DNA from: Ruminococcus sp.
GTDB taxonomy: Bacteria > Bacillota > Clostridia > Oscillospirales > Ruminococcaceae
Assembly: GCA_017525915.1 (NCBI GenBank)
Contig: JAFXSC010000001.1
Span: 124,001 to 188,000, forward strand
Direction: 5' to 3'
DNA length: 64,000 nucleotides
Positions 62,601-64,000 of this stretch are shown here, one piece after another (positions within the stretch are counted from its first letter, which is position 1; each line of letters opens with the position of its first letter). Both the position numbers and the translations under genes were made by a program. Under the pieces are notes generated by a model. That model did not search any database. It had not been told where the DNA came from and saw only the letters and a list, made by a program, of their open reading frames with translations.

Positions 62601-62789
62601 GGCAACGTTGTTGTCAATATCAACGGCAAGAAGGTTTCAACGATCAGCGGCAACAAGCAGTACACATGGGGCGGTCCCGATGCTGAACTCGCATACTATC
62701 AGGATACCGCAGGCGAACTTGACGTCTCTATCCAGATGGAAAATGCAGGCTCAGACTTCACTATCTGGGGCATAGGCATCATCAAGTAA
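59649..62789 (+). CDS. Secreted GH30 glucuronoxylanase-CBM22-dockerin-SGNH esterase
   Basis: 1046-residue multi-domain xylan enzyme starting at MTMKKTASGL after GGGAG, with a signal peptide of about 40 residues. Residues 45-435 are GH30 (subfamily 8 wording): acid Glu175 in SISVQNEPDY, nucleophile Glu269 in IWMTEVYV, and TWWYIKRSYGLI, the region that recognises glucuronic acid side chains. Residues about 448-600 match CBM22 (LSCTGRTASWNGASKN). A type I dockerin lies inside the chain (about 612-675, GDLNFDGKITVFDL and DVDSNGTVEVADIV). Residues 725-905 are an SGNH esterase (Ser736 in YLGGSITEGK, Asp877/His880 in FTDEYHPHENGG), then a beta domain of about 130 residues. It probably cuts and deacetylates xylan within a cellulosome. 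Confidence 0.94.
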   Translation: MTMKKTASGLIAAALGLTAMTAAYPASFPSTPTLNASAADAAVIDTTTEYQTIRGFGGIDMQEWQSYRLSDAECATAFGNGDNQLGLTVLRVYVNPDSSKWNLALPVAQYASKAGATVFATPWEPPSNLCESGGSNGKLHLKKANYGAYAKHLNDFGTYMKSNGVDLYSISVQNEPDYAKEWTYWSPDETTDFIANYGDQITSTRLMSPETFQYGAWSTTGRDYYNKILSNSKAMANTDVFATHFYGTPRNKMDFPALENCGKEIWMTEVYVPNSDANSANKWPEALDVAENIHNGLVVGNLSVYTWWYIKRSYGLISQDGSNGSITKRGYMMAQYSKWVRPGDIRIDVTESPASDLYISAYKNENHQVTVVAVNKSKSAVNQQFQLGSGEKITNVDRYRTTSSENIALTENMEFDGSSFWSQLPAESVSTFVISLEGSGTTPGTQLDEDGYYFHDTFDSTAGSWQGRGAASVEQTASTNFAGTGSLSCTGRTASWNGASKNLSTRPFKAGETFSFSVNAKYETGGETEDFKLTLQYEDASGTAKYSDVATGTVSAGQWIQLSNENYTIPEGASNLVLYVETVDSQIDFFIDEAIGAPAGTKVTGAGKPVVRTLNIGDLNFDGKITVFDLILARRVLTNGTTDALVKKAADVDSNGTVEVADIVSISGFLLGRVKEFPKPEIVSTKWDDYQETESADWINFYQSSICNMGNVDRLANKLAAAENGEDLTLAYLGGSITEGKNYSNPFSSYVKSTFAKGKFTEINAGLSGTSSVVGLVRAQNEILNAKPDIVVLEFSVNDHEGETYKKSFESLVKKCLSQENEPAVIVLINRSKGGFSSQTQMEAIGKNFKVPVISMNNALTKAFNSGFLKTDDYFTDEYHPHENGGKLIANCMAYFLRQAMKSSNRTGSYEIPTSKVYGYEYETCANAAISELSGFNAGSFSSTTGYGKLPYGYANSKNGNTPMTFKVNAKGFILVFKANSTGMGNVVVNINGKKVSTISGNKQYTWGGPDAELAYYQDTAGELDVSIQMENAGSDFTIWGIGIIK

Positions 62790-62794
62790 TACCA

Positions 62795-62826
62795 AAGCGG
62801 CAGTCATTATGACTGCCGCTTCTTTC
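62795..62826 (+). terminator. Terminator after the GH30 gene
   Basis: AAGCGGCAGTCA-tta-TGACTGCCGCTT followed by CTTTC. Confidence 0.88.
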
Positions 62827-62844
62827 ATCTGCATATTGATATTT

Positions 62845-62867
62845 AAGGGGCGCACAGTGTGCGCCCT
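62845..62867 (-). terminator. Terminator of the 62.9-63.9 kb membrane-protein gene
   Basis: AAGGGGCGCACA/TGTGCGCCCTT, immediately downstream of that minus-strand gene. Together with the preceding one it gives each convergent gene its own terminator. Confidence 0.8.
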
Positions 62868-62882
62868 TGTTCGTTTAATGTT

Positions 62883-63851
62883 TCAGCTGAGGTCTGCAAT
62901 TATCCTTTCAAGTACCGGAAGATCCTTCTCATAGGTCTTTTCCATGTCCTTCTTGCTGCAGTACAGCAGGTTTTTCGGCAGGCGCAGCGCGATATACATA
63001 TCCTTAACGCTCTCCGGATCAATTCCAAGGCGCTCCGCAAAAGGTGTGCCTTCAAGCATGAAGCGGTGTCCCTTGACATGGGGATTTCCGGGGAACAGCT
63101 CCTCAAGGTCGCAGAAGATGTTCTCCTCGCTTCCTTCACATATCTCATCGAGCTTCTTGTCACCGAATACTATCACAGAATCGGCGGATTGCAGCTCTAT
63201 CGTAAGCTTATTGTCCGAACCGTTCGCGTAGTTCGAGAGGTAGTCGTCAGAATAGCGGATATAGTATACCGATACGGAGACCTTTCCGTTTTTGTTGGAA
63301 TCCTCGGCAAACTGCTTCAGATAGCCCTCAAGGTCGGCTTCAACTCCAACGGTATGATTATCAGCGATAAGCAGGAACACTGTATCGGGGTTAGGCTTTG
63401 TGAGGTAGTCATACGCCAGAAATCCGACGATACAGGAAATTATCACGCCTATTCCGAGCCACCATTTGTTATGGTAGAGAAAATTGCCTATCTTTTTGCG
63501 GAAGGTCAGCTTCAGCGGTTCCTCATGTTCCTCGTGGATAGTCTCGCTCTCCTCGATAATGCCCTGTTTCAGGCGCATGAGCTCTATTCTTTCCTCACGG
63601 ATACGGCGGTCATAAGCCTCCTGCCTTTTTTTCTCGCGTATCGCAGCTTCCTTTTCAACAGCAGCCTGCTGTTCCTCATATTCCTTGCGGCGCTGCTGCA
63701 TCATTTCGCGGTTTATCTGGAAAACGCTCTTGTTTACGTTTATTTTTCCGTCGTCATCATCGTCAGTTGCAGGAGCTGATGTATTTTCCTGCTCCGGAAG
63801 TTCTTCCTTGCCGGACTCCGGCTTATTGTTATTTTTATTTTTATCCTTCAT
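62883..63851 (-). CDS. Single-pass membrane protein with charged coiled-coil N-terminus
   Basis: 322-residue protein of unknown function. The N-terminal 125 residues are strongly charged and helical (QQRRKEYEEQQAAVEKEAAI), likely cytoplasmic coiled coil. One helix follows (KWWLGIGVIISCIVGFLAYD), then a 170-residue extracellular alpha/beta domain (DTVFLLIADNHTVGVEADLE, ADSVIVFGDKKLDEICEGSE). The outer part loosely resembles a solute-binding-type fold but I cannot assign it. The start follows an ACAGGAG site and a consensus promoter. Confidence 0.8.
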   Translation of the reverse strand: MKDKNKNNNKPESGKEELPEQENTSAPATDDDDDGKINVNKSVFQINREMMQQRRKEYEEQQAAVEKEAAIREKKRQEAYDRRIREERIELMRLKQGIIEESETIHEEHEEPLKLTFRKKIGNFLYHNKWWLGIGVIISCIVGFLAYDYLTKPNPDTVFLLIADNHTVGVEADLEGYLKQFAEDSNKNGKVSVSVYYIRYSDDYLSNYANGSDNKLTIELQSADSVIVFGDKKLDEICEGSEENIFCDLEELFPGNPHVKGHRFMLEGTPFAERLGIDPESVKDMYIALRLPKNLLYCSKKDMEKTYEKDLPVLERIIADLS

Positions 63852-63881
63852 TTCGATCTCCTGTAAAAAAACTGCTTTTTA

Positions 63882-63910
63882 ATTATATCACCGCGGACGC
63901 CCCGTGTCAA
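63882..63910 (-). promoter_or_regulatory. Promoter of the single-pass membrane-protein gene
   Basis: TTGACA and TATAAT with 17 bp between and TGA before the -10, about 30 bp before the start codon. Confidence 0.85.
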
Positions 63911-63966
63911 GAGATACTGCGGATATTCCGCCGCATAACGGAAATACTAACACCGGAGGTGATGAT

Positions 63967-64000
63967 ATGCCGGATGAAGATATCAGGATATATGTCCCGT
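63967..64000 (+). CDS. Start of a gene cut by the window end
   Basis: An ATG after the strong site CCGGAGGTGATGAT opens a frame reading MPDEDIRIYVP to the edge. Eleven residues are too few to identify it. It is divergent from the membrane-protein gene. Confidence 0.6.
   Translation, partial: MPDEDIRIYVP

Noticed and set aside
1-64000. Mobile elements, prophage, tRNA or rRNA genes
   Set aside because: No transposase, integrase, terminal inverted repeats, cloverleaf or rRNA sequence was recognised anywhere in the window.

Overview
The window looks like chromosomal DNA of a fibre-degrading, Gram-positive anaerobe of the Ruminococcus type (Oscillospiraceae, Clostridia). The reasons are a GH5 cellulase with a threonine-rich linker and a type I dockerin, a GH30-CBM22-dockerin-SGNH xylan enzyme, class B sortases, a MurE with the meso-diaminopimelate DNPR motif, and sporulation-family genes (spoVG, spoIID, a PASTA penicillin-binding protein). 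Dockerins imply a cellulosome. The species cannot be named from sequence alone. No tRNA, rRNA, CRISPR array, insertion sequence, prophage or att site was seen.

Layout. 0-1.5 kb: 3' part of a SulP anion transporter. 1.6-3.3 kb: secreted GH5 cellulase on its own promoter. 3.4-8.8 kb: minus-strand housekeeping operon trmK-nif3 fusion, rlmA, rqcH, mpg, araC. 8.9-11.8 kb: zinc-ribbon protein, SigH-like sigma factor, and a long DivIVA-like coiled-coil protein. 11.9-26.4 kb: division and cell-wall (dcw) cluster on the minus strand, mraZ-rsmH-ftsL-pbp-murE-mraY-ftsW-murG-murA-ftsQ-ftsZ, followed by an AT-rich lipoprotein gene. murD, murF, murB and ftsA are absent from it and murC lies apart at 37.4 kb. 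26.5-33.6 kb: cysteine desulfurase, thiI, pncC, two tandem class B sortases and a SpoIID-domain protein. 33.7-36.8 kb: YfhO membrane protein and a Nudix hydrolase. 36.8-42.4 kb: spoVG, murC, lexA, zapA, a U32 peptidase and dut. 42.4-48.4 kb: the elongation cluster (DUF4321, mreB, mreC, mreD, PBP2, M23 peptidase). 48.4-55 kb: an accessory stretch of poorly known membrane and zinc-ribbon proteins with a VanZ protein, a DUF11 protein and an AEC transporter. 55-58.5 kb: ROK-like regulator, DEAD-box helicase and a 49-residue membrane protein. 58.6-62.8 kb: AraC regulator divergent from the large GH30 enzyme. 62.9-64 kb: a single-pass membrane protein and the first codons of another gene.

How it works together. 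Most of the window serves wall growth and division: precursor synthesis (MurA, MurC, MurE, MraY, MurG), septation (FtsZ, FtsQ, FtsL, FtsW, the PASTA PBP, ZapA, perhaps the DivIVA-like protein) and elongation (MreBCD, PBP2). The two dockerin enzymes each lie beside an AraC-family gene, which suggests substrate-linked control; the sortases could anchor surface proteins.

The most useful regulatory observation is a set of 18 readable promoters. Seventeen have exactly 17 bp between the -35 and -10 boxes, and 13 carry a TGn (often TGG) extension before the -10. The most unusual spots are a 40-codon leader ORF with a nine-base C tract and an overlapping terminator at 49.57-49.78 kb, a membrane protein with four degenerate repeats at 49.8-51.0 kb, two genes with AT-rich cores inside normal-composition ends, ten perfect 11-residue repeats in the DivIVA-like protein, and three GTGA boxes at exact 10-bp spacing below the mraZ promoter. 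I found no clearly new multi-gene system; the 48.4-54 kb stretch is the best place to look for one.
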